A stretch of 64,000 nucleotides of DNA. Source: Candidatus Anammoximicrobium sp. (GTDB lineage Bacteria > Planctomycetota > Planctomycetia > Pirellulales > Pirellulaceae). Shown here piece after piece: positions 29,901-34,515 of the stretch. Where the stretch lies: contig JAAYYU010000309.1 in NCBI GenBank assembly GCA_012515235.1, positions 1-64,000 on the forward strand, given 5' to 3'. Every line of letters begins with the position of its first letter. The first letter of the stretch is position 1. The position numbers and the translations under genes are program-made. The notes under the pieces are model-generated. The model did not search any database, had not been told where the DNA came from, and was given only the letters and a program-made list of their open reading frames with translations.

Positions 29901-31603
29901 GGGCCATCAGGACCCTCCTGGACGATCCCCAGGGCCTCAAGTACCTCGGCAACTTGAACTACTTCGGCACCGACATCCTGACCGTGACGGCCGACGACCG
30001 CGGCAACAGCGGAACGGGTGGCGCGAAGACCGCGGTCCAATCGGCCGCCGTCAACGTGTTGCCGGTGAACGACCCGCCGATCGTCGCCAAGCCGGTGGCC
30101 GACTTCGCCGTCAACGAGGACGCCCCCGACACGCTGATTGAGTTGTTCCCCGGCGTGTTCGCGGATCCGGACAACACCACGTTGACCCTGACGGTGACGC
30201 ACAACTCCGACCCCAGTCTGGTAACGGCCACGATCGTGGGAACCCGGCTCACGTTGGACTATTTGCCCGACCAGAGCGGCCGTTCGGCGACGATTCGCGT
30301 GCAGGCGTCGGACGGCGTCGGCTCCGTCGAAGACGAGTTTGTGGTGACCGTGAACCCGGTGCCGGACGCGCCTTTTGTGGTGAATCCGATTGCGGACCAG
30401 ATCGTGCAATTGGGCAGCGCAACGCAGATTACCGTGAATCTGTCGGCAGTCTTCGACGATCCGGATCTGCCCGGCGACACCCTGACGATCCTTGCCTACA
30501 ACAACAACGCCGACAACACCAACACGGAACTGGTCACCGGCGGAACGTTGAGCGGGCAGATGCTGACACTGAACTTGAAGGCAGGAGCCTTCGGGCGGTC
30601 GGACATTACGGTCCGCGTCCAGGATTCGACGGGCCAGACCGTCAGCGACACGTTTGCGGTGATTGTCAACTCGCGGCCGACCGCAAATCCGGACAACGTG
30701 ACGACGAAGGAAGACCGGGCGGTGGCCATTCCCGTGCTGAACAACGACCGCGACGTAGACGGCGTTATCGACCCGGCCACGGTGACCCTCGTAGCCGGCA
30801 GCGCTCCGACGCACGGGACTTGGACCATCACGGACGGGGTCGTGACCTACACGCCGAACGCGAACTTCTCCGGCTCCGACTCGTTCCAGTACACGGTCCA
30901 AGACAACGACGGGTTCGTCTCGAACGCGGCCACGGTGACGATCACGGTGGACGAGGTGCCGGACTACCAGAACCCGTTGCTGAACGCCGACGTGAACAAA
31001 TCGGGCACGGTGTCGCCGATCGATGCGTTGATCGTCATCAATTACATCAACGCCGACCCCAACGGCCCACCGCGGGGCGCCTTGCCGCCCGATCCCGTCC
31101 CGCCCGCCACGCCGGATTACTATTACGACGTGAACGGCAACAACTTGTGCGATGCGGCGGACGTCATCGCGATCGTCAACATCCTCAATACAACGGCCTC
31201 GGCGGGCGGCGAAGGGGAAGCGGCCGAGACAAGCGGCGCCGCGGCGGTGGAAGCCGCACTGCCTGCCCGCTCGACCCCGTCCGCCTCCTGGCTGGCCGTT
31301 CCGGACTACACCTTGTTGGCGCGGGCTGAGGGCGAGGCCGCCTCGGCGGTTCGGGCAACCACCCGCGAGGTCTCGACGACCGCACGCCGCGACGGGTTCG
31401 CTCCGGCCGCGATCGAGACGCCGCTGGACGACAACGAGTCGAACCAGGACGCCTTTTTCCATCGCATCGGCGCGGGACCGTCCGATCTGCTCGATGCCGC
31501 GTGGGATGCCGGCTGGGAGGATATCGTCGAGGACGTGGACGACGGCTTTGGCGATGTCCTGGCGGCGGATGTCGTGCTGAGCGGCGTGAAAGCGAAAGCT
31601 TAG
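8921..31603 (+). CDS. Giant LEPR-XLL extracellular multidomain protein with dockerin
   Basis: 7,560 residues, predicted secreted or cell-surface. The N-terminus is basic with LEKLEDRMLL (34-43), the planctomycete LEPR-XLL motif, rather than a classical signal peptide. Approximate order: matrixin-like domain lacking zinc ligands (400-550); PPC-like domain (607-743); beta-helix-like region starting TIFVDKTSGT (about 904-1790) with fibronectin-like inserts (1227-1440); further PPC-like domains (1900-2560 and 3440-3610); choice-of-anchor-L-like domain (2900-3145, FVFASEEYNDLVG); about 14 FEFD modules, mostly 4095-5410; a split GEVED module ending GEVEDYRLEI (about 5521); about 14 cadherin-like repeats (5524-7344); one dockerin (7351-7426, DVNKSGTVSPIDA and DVNGNNLCDAAD); acidic tail. 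The ATG has AAGGG seven bases upstream. A role in adhesion or surface-matrix building is inferred. No frameshift was seen. Confidence 0.93.
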   Translation: MAIRSSCGSSLGSWKQRQQTRNKRKRAAKRGLLLEKLEDRMLLTVVGPILSGVQPSDGDLLPLDGSGVRGIAPRELTFRFDENQQIDPDTLGGIRIIRSGLDGDFANGHVQVTPGYLGVGEAPEQNQVIVRFAESLPDDLYQIKLYGIDDTVQQITALRNTRGEAFGDLTADGVDNGTNQVIRFELKLAPQVLAVVPQPITRVADPANPANSILQQARDQIVVHFNDDDLFVEDDAAGKPTQRSAENPDFYRLIFTQDSVENTDDMTFFPDSVAYDPATDSAVLTFAGDLDTLVIPAGSAGVGTPIGPGTWRLRVGTDEALPAAPRSEAPTAEAGSSYGTAYSLGELGVQSLLIPASIDPQPFALDLPGGHDEPGHRDIPTEVGSGFEQHISPNFGADTQDGVTTIAYNFRQVYGYDAQGNPLSNLITEKQKTRVREAVELWAKHLGIQFLETADQGLTFVTGDPRALDPNDPNVMNHALSTGSGFSDYDFIVRIDPTYANGMIILDSSQQWNSDYGADWFQRVMVGLGAMLGLQRANDLPVTNLMAFDSSEPFQNSNGDSFSNYYYSNRSDRSDSVGVSSGGFVNFSYDGFDSAPTSLFGSRAPEPIFPGNADILHGQFIHRPDSNDIDLYRFTIDLGDQQLDERKTGLFTAESFAERLANSSELDTVLSLFREVEIRDANGQIIGYERELISRNDNYYSSDSYLSLELGSGTYYLGVTAAGNTDFDPVLEDTGYGGTTQGPYELRLNFRSQVDDDHTISDLDRSGENRPGTRLDGDADGTPGGVYNFWFQTRPLDRVLNVTGDGNTYVDGQLLTIEDAFGNVRRFEFDSNGSLRNPSATAIPFTAGLVPTSAIDMANQLYNAINSSGLAVTATQTETAITLQEERVTLLSSTAEGIELAGKTIFVDKTSGTNLRGTLAKPFDNIATAFAAAAPGDIVRIVGNGGFDGDQTTLADNYAYEIGFGDSGGPPILTDGSSMSVPQGVTAMIDAGAVFKLRRARIGVGSSSASIDRSQGALQVLGTPQESVYFTSWLDETIGRDTYAPTTTAKPGNWGGIVFKADLDNADARFNYEREGIFLNYVSHADIRYGGGQVGIDNVDQVVNPIQMTEMRPTITFNRITYSAVAAMSADPDSFEETNFLAPEYQLVNRFTPDYERIGPEIHGNVLLDNSMNGLFVRIVTPAGSELRPLTVPARFDDIDIVHVLTEGLKIQGEAGGALLEQSRPSVELVTLAARVGGGLAADSYAYKLVFVDKNGFEGRPSEATETVTLTAGHGTVEVNGLPPVSGNFVSRRLYRSQPGGVGPYNLIAELDASDTTYTDRGVVLPSLTLSLLNRDPPSVRSVTFVQDEVGPTVPGLAAGSYTYRVVMVDGVTGETSPASDATGAVTVTTPADPLNVSVVVVSGLPASPDGYRQLVYRSSVGGGGTYELAGEIGAGETVFRDEGIRQLDADGEPLTLDVRLTGVVRARPDGRLKIDPGTVVKLEGAQIEIGFGAQLIAEGLDDRKIVFTSRLDDKYGAGGTFDTNKDDGPNEASPERGDWGGIYAGPMSQLNLDHVYLAFGGGNNNKIESTFTGFSAVEIHQADARIANSVIEHNALGTGGQGSAHRFGRGVNATATIISNVRYDSGSTIFVRGAQPVIINNVIRNNEDVAISINVDAFTDAQISDPGRATGAIDQATLYNDNRGPLIRGNRLADNGNQTDENGNQVPNNNGNLLPDWRGTNGMEVRTAAVWNAGTSADPRDDSLRSVGITLSTASVWDDTDVVHILYDEVRVSNLHVEGGLRLQSSPNESLVVKMYGPGVLNQAFNLNPTVGSGFTATGQASDTSDRIGGSLYVVGQPGFPVVLTSVHDDTVGAGVQPDGQAQTDTNNNGSRSTPQAGDWRSVRLDQNSNDRNVEIVLELEAREATAPGLNGIPAQAQFLGELAPGEYGGDDNLRLGFQIEGFLNDRADIDYYSFTAEAGTEIWLDLDRSRHALDTVVELLDADGVLLAQSDNSQDETVQPALLHRAEAISEGDVNPLQKLNDAYQPHHASGIAKDIWGTNPRDAGMRVVLPGAQGVRSSYLFRIRSSNLAAGEDRANLLDPNQVGEGLTSGVYRFQVRMRELDEVPGSAVRYADIRYAQNGVELIGLPSHSPLLGEAAENEGTEPNVANNNSFSPDAATPGNRPQELGNLFATDQATLSVAGALSSSVDLDFYTFDVAYNNISNPSAHHGSLVFDLDYADGLSRANSTVTVFDSSGRPILIARDSNIAEDRPAPVVDPLDQSGMYDLSRGTVGEFDPFLGPVQVPQGRYYVAVTSDRMLPAEVLNNPAVRLEPVNSVIRIAEDRIGSYGGSTAVAPVVPLLLDPTFDGTTVSTTNLWHVSDLEATTGGHGLNAAFDGSRVYAPTAGRVTEQEPNDTLPSAQSLEGYVWSLSAQADIGDAFGNTSTAIPHLTVTATGNESFDYYSFVVSNTPARGIFDIDYGTTGNPLTDLDSQVFLYDSAGNLLASNNDSAVGFGAGGSTSDRDAFLSYSFLKPGTYVIGVAASPSTGLPGGISGTPVGTGDTYTLQVSIEDHTAVTTTSQGGSTFYFGGKTTGTYDLGLGNVADGSLVSHAFSLKNCSAADLPVLYFNYRLNADSGDHFRAYVQRQDGTERLVASSYAVDVTGTVIRLTNDDVWRQARVDLAAFAGQDLLKLRFEFRAADSFVPVGATGVHIDDVIIGFAERGEMITQADADATFAPRPNYNTTGRVLDGEYQLEMRRGTTYGTSVQARVGASTVPALILDETYDTNDRQAQQMTIVVPAGSSLSDGQTFELGDGAGALTFEFDTNGAIQPGNVRVPFRTTDPDYVVAAAIRDSINSPSVQSQLNLQAAFSDGTKQGSGSRDNRINLFGNAVGDFVIQSASTVLRVEKSGATDATALGNLLRDAILGTGFTLPAGSDAAFIGGVDATDGTFTSAGFFHGGLSSIGIESGIILSTGDALTAAGPNTAHASSGDASLAGDADLDNEFFSAEPAARKTQDATSLAFTVQAEFSGPAYFNFVFASEEYNDLVGTASQADALAVFITDLSAGGAAENVALIPGTTTPVSRSTVNGGNPYGTGAANPGLYNNNDLREGGANLQEFGYDGFTDVFTAQVDVEAGKQYLIKFVIADAGDRLIDSAVLIEAGSLGSVNPAPAPVGLVGVLHDGYGDSNHFRAQGQTLIHSNTIRDSADFGIVADAGVRDIDRNEGLALAQSHIGPARNLLELNNRAGTGAAGGIAPGAAIINNTIYGEGLGGIHFSGNLRPYELIPRDNAGGDFICDGDVFAVTVGRTTVEFEFEDLSNHGEQGSCRLTNPSHGDGWNPGRVPIYYAMVSDTSGPYPASTQQELAQAIADAITQSILVTNGTTLVAQANAAPSRRQGGFDAVYADHVRDVEILAGDQNYHSAFASYRVTPIAQAAQPFGRIINNTIVGNDGNASFFGDPAVEPNDTIFNAIDTRQGRQASPEFFRANNVTIGDTASFPQNPEWDVDFYQFQMDIGDHVQITVTGNEFTPAWRLFNERGEEFIPDGSGTARGVPRVTVNPSNPFEYTLDFYVDEPTAARAGYNYAREGGTYFVAISGSGNAAYSPLSLGSRQTPDETGRYSIAVNVLAPRRWVIDTQPLFGSSASWEVTDVNGNTTVVNYTGTSDRRSNTPLMAYEVREEFRRKVREDGLRGISAEDLGGPEYRNYPGYNFTPSFASPRRQWPQYQRNHGDGRRYVEVYGAAKIVQVSGPANVLSPTVGANNVANNVDSQLLRETGVLISEEATPTLLNNVISNTRNGVVETENQPQSHQATGVSPRTAIVAATVFQYSTPFNQSQTSAQMGNWRVSTGSSPYGGSLTVLEEWTTARADTADANLPLSNAAPLFVNAAGGNYFPAAYAASIDSAVDSLEDRPPFITVKAAMGISNSPILAPVRDASGQLRMDDPNVSTPQGQGGDVFKDRGSLDRSDFIGPAAVLLNPRDNDADGIDIDPTDTVVQLTGGSYDSFLIQIVDGFESADPFPGVGVNDATVLGPNVPGSRLPGAAVTLFADGVFLEEGIDYTYRYDTTSNTIRLSPTSGVWADDKVYIIRLNNRDRYVINAPDGAEARDAMRAALEQQDSAQRRFRITGDDGVSVTFEYDSGYTLQVPHSLSIRVPASGVADGQRFVVRDASAPDNPGVTFELDANAYTLPGNIAVPFGLGDTPAQIADAIVAALTGTSAQDVGLQLAAKNVGEGLVHLGAPEAYTLNTDLSTLLQTATIMSLAVPAKTDNTTVADVDDGQTFSITYTPDSGPATTVIFEFDTNGLLNNTANTRIPVATAPIPASPDDVAAEIVRVLAGTPLAGLLVGTRLEANGLEANGLVHVHEGSQVSIDSDTSKLFDGYVSRPLADEPAAPQVFVVSWDDDGDDSTPPRQVSFELDRDDEGTTQPGNVVIPFSYGDTHQEIGEHLALAIARELSLQLTAAKHLEDGVVFLGGTIEHDVDLSNSPGLVLLSQPSVTPTTSLILPSALTITVNSEGGAGIADGEYFQIIDTSLSAADQVLKFEFTLDANPNSTDWDAIIPYSLLDTADAIAEKIVEAIDDLILSGYNAGDVFQPALRPGGIVTLTGANSFHSLSTAFAPGLTQSGGRLADGEQFSITFNGVTRTFEYDVDGRPASPAAPPDQFILFTPTSTNDEIGASTVAAIRSQPLLGLPGVEYAGQGRIEFHDTSRHITMLPADANPPDNSLQLEGIPGGAVRLPFEPWSQFSGEDFANLMVEAINASPLTNVTASLRGGNTLFVDFLTTANEPANFISGLTNITGISNYFLQAIQDLPGNFLKSNQYTGETRFTILLAGADLDFGDARVANRPSQYPTLFDEDGARHVVTPGWYLGNRVDGEFEAQIVPAGFGDDLDHRVDLWNSTLRLDGNSPLTVQLPDVADPGAALDGTAFDIITAGGRTQRFEFDQGGNGVLSGQAVVYDAGATLPEIAEALAAAVAEADLGLAPAHLGAGGVFLGGGPLHRIETTGSHIRIAGQPAYQITAVPGYQVEDGETLSIYDGQDAVPWIFEFDLDGAVAAGNLSVPILADDDAAQVAEKLRAAVAAAERSAPIAHRPAVELTALGDGMLHVSGTPSHTIDFQDSPLTYAGQTPVTLTVPAAGLGFKIEPSLTILVQKKTGGGVADGQAFTVKDGSKTAVFEFETGGGVTRPGARPVAVGVLSSASQVAESIRAAIQLAVDQGALSGLAPTVDAATNPTHLVIDLHAGIQHALDAAASGLGQQTAVSDGQTFQVSDGTNTATFEFDFDGSATELSVPVAPGSSANDVANAMVAAVQQAIADHVLSDSAGVMAKNLGAGNVQIGGPGPVSAGTTSALTRSGSPRGVLDGQMFHLLDSLGVRRFEFDANGQATQGNLTIPFEVTSTADKIAAATVAAIQGSGYGVNVVHLGGGVIALDGDDEDGVRFDLALTPGATVPITVTASQDDGFLDGWLDLNGDGDWNDQYEHLFNRVELQAGENRLSIWIPPATGPGVTYARFRFGSEGGLAPTGLAIDGEVEDYRLEIISNDPPTILGPTQLTTPEDQSLAVSGLQIEDPDAGGATIQVTLSVLTGTLTVPTIHLPGGIVGNGSQRVVLTGSLAQINSTLDGLAYLNAPHDNDPDRLTVVVDDRGNSGTGGVQQAVALIPITISPDNDPPEIHVPGALAATEDEPHTIAGLWIEDVDLDESTPEGTGTDQMTVVLTAGRGTLNVDESAATGATVTGDESSSVTLHGLLDDLNAILAAGVIYQGLADLNGEDVITVTADDLGNWPAPAQTAIATFTVTVAAVNDPPVLTAPETAAAAEDAELPLSGFGLTDVDSDETEIQVTLRVADRSDGGLLNGILTIQQVAGGVDPADLLQVNGNFTSFVTITAPVAKIAATLSNPNGWSYTPPNNFAGNTEEPKWEILTVTADDRGATGETSPDGTTATRQVTLYVNEVNDPPQVTVPEGPVVVAEDEILDISALGNVGVSDADAGDAVISVRLSVGRGTITLDETVENALSVIVAGTNGTSQVELRGTLVDINALLDSFIHYQGLLNTNNTSGPDVLTILANDLGHSGGSAASGTGQVTITVTPVNDAPQITLPATPPEVAEDTDLRIPAIAITDPDVTEADADGVITVTLTVTPIAPATQAGVLTVNTAVEPGLTVTGSPGTNVQVRGLLTEINTLLAHPDGLKYRGAANASGQVLFSITADDEGQSPMPAQATTRTMTITVRPVNDAPEITLPSSPQSAVEDQPKLITGIAVSDVDLSETTSDPAGTGTGLMKVTLSALHGTIDLDDTVPAGVEVEYDGSQSVTVNGSLTGINALLNGGITYQGLPYWNGNDTVTVTANDLGNWPSPARIPTASLVVSVAKVNNPPVIDAPGEQRLNEDNSHPFPAITITDVDVGEGTGELKVDLQVSHGILTLDLAVPGGLRAANVIGNQTGHITIDKAGPNQINATLSAAAGFVYRPTLNYNGADALTIVADDKGNTGGTVTPTTATVPLMITAVNDPPQLPWTVPPAVPPAPATSEDTDRHIVWPANAVVDVDANELPGDGRLRVALSASHGTLTVSTDFGLTPADFTGGSSGGTVEFTAPLAAINATLSAAMGVRYSPDLNYNGKDTVVVAVSDLGNTDATLTNPQTAAGTVTVTVAAVNDPPVLTVTTEPGDILTIAEDTDLPLQVQISDVDAAEGNGELEMTLQVFFGALTINTAVSGGVGAGGVTGNGTTAVSLVGTQQQLNATFAANGVVYRGNPDFFTTAAGQETLLIHAEDEVNGVINTGPLKGQDNKAVTINITPVNDAPTIEIVPPAQIVEDTPVPLPILVNDAEMNAPIGADVVWTVTLQADLGTFSVLGGISGGVPAANITGNNSGLVVLTGTGNEIQTTLVASNGVTFQGVQDFAGSDVLTVTIQDPGPTADPADDATSAATLTYTISGVNDAPEIALPAVLTTNEDVALPLTGPQDVRPLDLWDVDSGPANISVVLQVGNGKLTVGGTVPASLNVAGSGTAKVTLVGPVGAIRTLLDDPQGLKYLGNLNYFGTDILTVTADDRGNSGTGGAKTAVQSAAVNVLPVNDPPIVAKPVADFAVNEDAPDTLIELFPGVFADPDNTTLTLTVTHNSDPSLVTATIVGTRLTLDYLPDQSGRSATIRVQASDGVGSVEDEFVVTVNPVPDAPFVVNPIADQIVQLGSATQITVNLSAVFDDPDLPGDTLTILAYNNNADNTNTELVTGGTLSGQMLTLNLKAGAFGRSDITVRVQDSTGQTVSDTFAVIVNSRPTANPDNVTTKEDRAVAIPVLNNDRDVDGVIDPATVTLVAGSAPTHGTWTITDGVVTYTPNANFSGSDSFQYTVQDNDGFVSNAATVTITVDEVPDYQNPLLNADVNKSGTVSPIDALIVINYINADPNGPPRGALPPDPVPPATPDYYYDVNGNNLCDAADVIAIVNILNTTASAGGEGEAAETSGAAAVEAALPARSTPSASWLAVPDYTLLARAEGEAASAVRATTREVSTTARRDGFAPAAIETPLDDNESNQDAFFHRIGAGPSDLLDAAWDAGWEDIVEDVDDGFGDVLAADVVLSGVKAKA
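21220..25155 (+). repeat. Main array of FEFD modules inside the giant protein
   Basis: About eleven degenerate repeats of roughly 110-120 residues. Each has a DGQ.F start, a short strand, the motif FEFD or a variant (FELD, FEYD, FEFE), a GN..VPF strand and an amphipathic helix with A..I..AI, often closed by a GL..HLG motif. Three more copies sit upstream, near 11340, 17260 and 18740. Two short interruptions occur, including the first half of a GEVED module at 23366-23560. The repeats are divergent at DNA level, so they are old rather than recent duplications. Confidence 0.7.
25490..30950 (+). repeat. Cadherin-like tandem repeats inside the giant protein
   Basis: About 14 consecutive modules of 95-140 residues, each introduced by VNDPP, VNDAP or a variant, then an EDT/EDQ strand, D-V/D-D acidic turns and a G.D.L.V.ADD end. 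This is the pattern of bacterial cadherin-like (tandem-95) repeats, which bind calcium and make rigid extracellular stalks. The last two or three units differ, with a VLNNDRDVDG-type unit directly before the dockerin. Confidence 0.85.
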
Positions 31604-31636
31604 CGCGGCGAGAAACCGCTCAACTGCGAGCGCGCG

Positions 31637-31672
31637 AAAAGGCCCGGCTTTGGCGAAAAAGCCGGGCCTTTT
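31637..31672 (+). terminator. Rho-independent terminator of the giant gene
   Basis: A 14-bp stem (31637-31650 with 31659-31672) with core GGCCCGGCTT/AAGCCGGGCC and an eight-base loop, closed by AAAA/TTTT so the transcript ends in U residues. It starts 34 bases after the stop of the giant gene, with no gene between. Confidence 0.85.
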
Positions 31673-31773
31673 ATCTGTCGGCGTTCCTGTGACGCATGCT
31701 CCCCGCCAGGTGGAGTTGGAGGCGTCGCGGACGGGAAGCCTGCGTCACTTGTCTCTCGAACGCGGTCAACCGC

Positions 31774-32502
31774 TCAACTCTGCTCGTTGATCAGGTACTT
31801 GGCCGCCACGGACTCCAGCGGGCAAGGCGCCGATTGGCCACGGGCCAGCAGACGGAGTGTCTCCAGGTCCGAACTCCAAGCGACCTTGCCGGGGGCCAGC
31901 AGGAACAGGCTGCCCGGTTCGTGGGTGGTCAGGAGTCTGCCGTCGCGAAAGTAATAGTGAGCGTCGCTGGCCTCGACGGGATAGACGCGCATGGCAGGCG
32001 GGATGTCGTTGGGCCGGAACCAGAGCTTGATCTCCCGTTCCGCTTCTGCGGGCTTCGCGGAGGCGTGGATCAGGTTGTCCATCCGCTCTCCGACCTTCCC
32101 CGCCGCGTCGTGGACGGTGACGATGGTGCCGAGGGCTCGGATGCAACCCGGCTTCTTCTCCCGCGCCACGTGCGGGTTGGTAGGGCCGACGATATCGCGT
32201 ATCTTCTGGACGGCATCCGGGCCGCTGTAGACCAGCGCGATCACCCGCCGCTTATGGGGTTCATCCGGGTAGTGCGCCAGTCCCATAATGTAATCGAGCA
32301 ACGGCGCGTAGAAATCCCTGTCGCGATGTTCGACGTAGTGCTGCTCTGCCAGCATTCGATGGACATGGACGATTTTGGCGCCGGCGAATCGCAGGCCGGT
32401 GTGAGTCTCCGACAGCAGCGAGAGCACGTATCCGGTCAAGGAGTTCTTCAATGCGTCCGGTTTGATCAGGACCAGGGTCTGTTCCGGGGGCTTGTTTTCC
32501 AT
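31774..32502 (-). CDS. ndk: Nucleoside diphosphate kinase, enlarged form
   Basis: 242 residues, against about 140-150 for typical Ndk. The fold signatures are present: LVLIKPDALKNSL at the N-terminus with the conserved Lys, EHRDRDFYAPLLDYIMG, a GPTNPHVA loop and the active-site segment NLIHASAKPAEAEREI, whose His forms the phospho-intermediate. Differences are a longer linker before the active site (TIVTVHDAAGKVGERMD), loss of the Asp two positions after the HxS (HASA instead of HGSD), and about 75 extra C-terminal residues of unknown fold. The enzyme balances NTP pools by ping-pong phosphotransfer. The ATG at 32502 follows AGAAAGGA. It appears monocistronic. Activity is likely but the changes make specificity uncertain. 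Confidence 0.85.
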   Translation of the reverse strand: MENKPPEQTLVLIKPDALKNSLTGYVLSLLSETHTGLRFAGAKIVHVHRMLAEQHYVEHRDRDFYAPLLDYIMGLAHYPDEPHKRRVIALVYSGPDAVQKIRDIVGPTNPHVAREKKPGCIRALGTIVTVHDAAGKVGERMDNLIHASAKPAEAEREIKLWFRPNDIPPAMRVYPVEASDAHYYFRDGRLLTTHEPGSLFLLAPGKVAWSSDLETLRLLARGQSAPCPLESVAAKYLINEQS

Positions 32503-32862
32503 CTCTGAAATCCTTTCTAAAAAGCCCGTGGCTGCGAGGGCTGGGGATGAGTGGGTGGCAAGATAGCAACACTCCGGCGGCGGGTCAAGGGAGCGGGCAG
32601 CGCTGAGGCATCTGCGACGGCTTGCCTTGCGGCCGGCGCGCCGTTCTGACGGCCTTTGTTTTGGCGGTCATCCGGTCGTTTTTCAAGACGAACTACTGCG
32701 CCGCTGCCAAACGATTCATTGCCGGCCGCCTTGTTGGCGGATAAGATTACCTTAGACTTTGGTTTTTGTGTAGACCGTGGCGGTCGGCGCGCGCGTGCTG
32801 ATGGTGGGCCGGGGCGGTCTTGTTTCGATTCCGCCGAGGATGCCTGTTTTGGGGGTTGAAAA
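32503..32862. other. Divergent intergenic region, ndk and adaptor genes
   Basis: No gene recognised in 360 bases. It should contain the promoters of both flanking operons. An AT-richer patch near 32735-32765 is the most promoter-like part, but no strong -35/-10 pair stands out. Confidence 0.4.
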
Positions 32863-34515
32863 ATGGTCACCCACGCACGATGCGGCCGGCGTTTCCGGCG
32901 GTTTAAGGTCTTCCGGCGAACGGGCGCTGCCCTGGCGGTGGTCCTGATCGCTTTGATCCTGGCGGCGGGCGTCGGCGGCGCGGCCTACTTCTATTTCCGC
33001 AAGGGAGACCAGCAGAACGTCGAGAACGTCATTACCCAATCGGTGATTCGCGGCCCCTTCGAGCACGTGGTCTTGGAGCAGGGGTTGATTGAAAGTTCCG
33101 GCAGCGTGGAAATCCGGTGCGAGGTCAAGGCGGGGACGTCGGCCGGCATCAAGGTGTTGTGGGTGGAAGAGGAGGGGAAACACGTCCGCAAGGGCGACCG
33201 GCTCATTCAGCTGGATTCCTCTGCTTTCGAGAAAGATCTGATCCAACAGCAGATCGTGTACAACACGAGCCAGGCGGCGGTGATCCAGGCAGAGAACACG
33301 TTGCGGGCCGCGGAGATCTCGCGCCTGGAGTATCTGGAAGGCTCATTCCGGCAGGAAGAGCAGACGATCCTGAGCGAGATCTTCGTCGCCGAAGAGAACC
33401 TCCGCCGCGCGCAGCTGGCGTACCAGTCCACGGAACGCCTGGCGGCCAAGGGCATCGTGACGGCGCTGCAATTGGAGGGCGATCAATTCGCGGTCGAAAA
33501 AGCGAAGAACGAACTGAACAGTGCCCAGACCAAACTGGATGTGCTCCGCAGATACACCAAGGCGAAGATGCTCAAGCAGTTTGACAGCGATATTGCCTCG
33601 GCCGAGGCCAAGTGGAAATCGGAGCAGGAGAGCAACAAGCTCGAATTGTCCCGGCTCCAGGATATCCAACAGCAGATCGCCGCCTGCAATATTTCCTCGC
33701 CCCAGGACGGCCAGGTCGTGTACGCCAACATCTACAGCCGCCGGGGCGGCAGTGCGGAGTTCGTCCTGGAGGCCGGAGCGACGGTCCGCGAGAACCAGAC
33801 CCTCATCCGCCTGCCGGACCCCGACAAGATGCAGATCAAAGCGACCGTCAACGAGTCCCGCATCTCCTTGATCCGCGTCGGGATGCCGGTGGAAATCACC
33901 GTGGACGCCGTTCGGGACCGCAAGCTAAGCGGCACGGTCGTCAAAGTGAATCAATACGCCGAGCCGGGCAGTTGGTCCAGCGGCAACATTCAGGAATACG
34001 CGAGCTTTGTCGAGATCCACGACCCGCCGCCGGCCATCCGCACCGGCATGAACGCAGAAGTCCGGATTTTCGTCGAACGCCTGCCCGAAGCCCTGCAAGT
34101 CCCCGTCCAGGCCCTGTACGAGACCAAGGGCTCTTACTTCTGCCTGCTGAAGAGCGGCAATCAATTCGAGACGCGGCAAGTCCAGGTCGGTTCGAGCAAC
34201 GACAGTTTCATGACCGTCGAATCCGGTCTGCAGGAAGGCGAAGTCGTGGTCATGAACCCGCGCAGCTTGCCCGACCGGCTGTCGCTGCCCGACTTGCCGG
34301 ATAGCAAGGCCGTGCTGGCGGCGGGCAAGCCGCCGGGGAGCAAGCCGCCGGCGGGCAAGCCGCCGCTGGATCGTGAGGGCGGCAAGCAGCCCGTGCAGGA
34401 TACCGCCGGCCCTGCGGTCCGCTCGCCGAAGCCGACCTCGGACAGACCGCCGCAAGGCCAGACCGCCGAACGGGACCAATCTGCCTCGCCGCGGACCGCC
34501 GGAGGTGCACTGTGA
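32863..34515 (+). CDS. HlyD/MacA-type periplasmic adaptor protein
   Basis: 550 residues. One N-terminal membrane helix (about 22-45) follows a basic start. It is followed by a barrel/lipoyl half-motif (EIRCEVKAGTSAGIKVLWVEEEGKHVRKGDRLIQLD), a long alpha-helical hairpin (about 120-265, rich in Q, E, A), the second lipoyl half (CNISSPQDGQVVYAN), a beta-barrel domain (KMQIKATVNESRISLI) and a membrane-proximal domain (LQVPVQALYETKG). The last 90 residues are a Pro/Lys/Gly-rich tail, uncommon in the family. Such proteins bridge an inner-membrane ABC permease and the outer envelope. The gene overlaps the ATPase gene by four bases, so the two are translationally coupled. Confidence 0.9.
   Translation: MVTHARCGRRFRRFKVFRRTGAALAVVLIALILAAGVGGAAYFYFRKGDQQNVENVITQSVIRGPFEHVVLEQGLIESSGSVEIRCEVKAGTSAGIKVLWVEEEGKHVRKGDRLIQLDSSAFEKDLIQQQIVYNTSQAAVIQAENTLRAAEISRLEYLEGSFRQEEQTILSEIFVAEENLRRAQLAYQSTERLAAKGIVTALQLEGDQFAVEKAKNELNSAQTKLDVLRRYTKAKMLKQFDSDIASAEAKWKSEQESNKLELSRLQDIQQQIAACNISSPQDGQVVYANIYSRRGGSAEFVLEAGATVRENQTLIRLPDPDKMQIKATVNESRISLIRVGMPVEITVDAVRDRKLSGTVVKVNQYAEPGSWSSGNIQEYASFVEIHDPPPAIRTGMNAEVRIFVERLPEALQVPVQALYETKGSYFCLLKSGNQFETRQVQVGSSNDSFMTVESGLQEGEVVVMNPRSLPDRLSLPDLPDSKAVLAAGKPPGSKPPAGKPPLDREGGKQPVQDTAGPAVRSPKPTSDRPPQGQTAERDQSASPRTAGGAL

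Noticed and set aside
8891-31462. Five very long minus-strand open frames (about 820-1740 codons) opposite the giant gene
   Set aside because: Their translations are rich in Arg, Gln, His, Val and Asp without any domain, as expected from the antisense of GC-rich Asp/Gly/Thr-rich repeats, while the plus strand encodes recognisable domains throughout.
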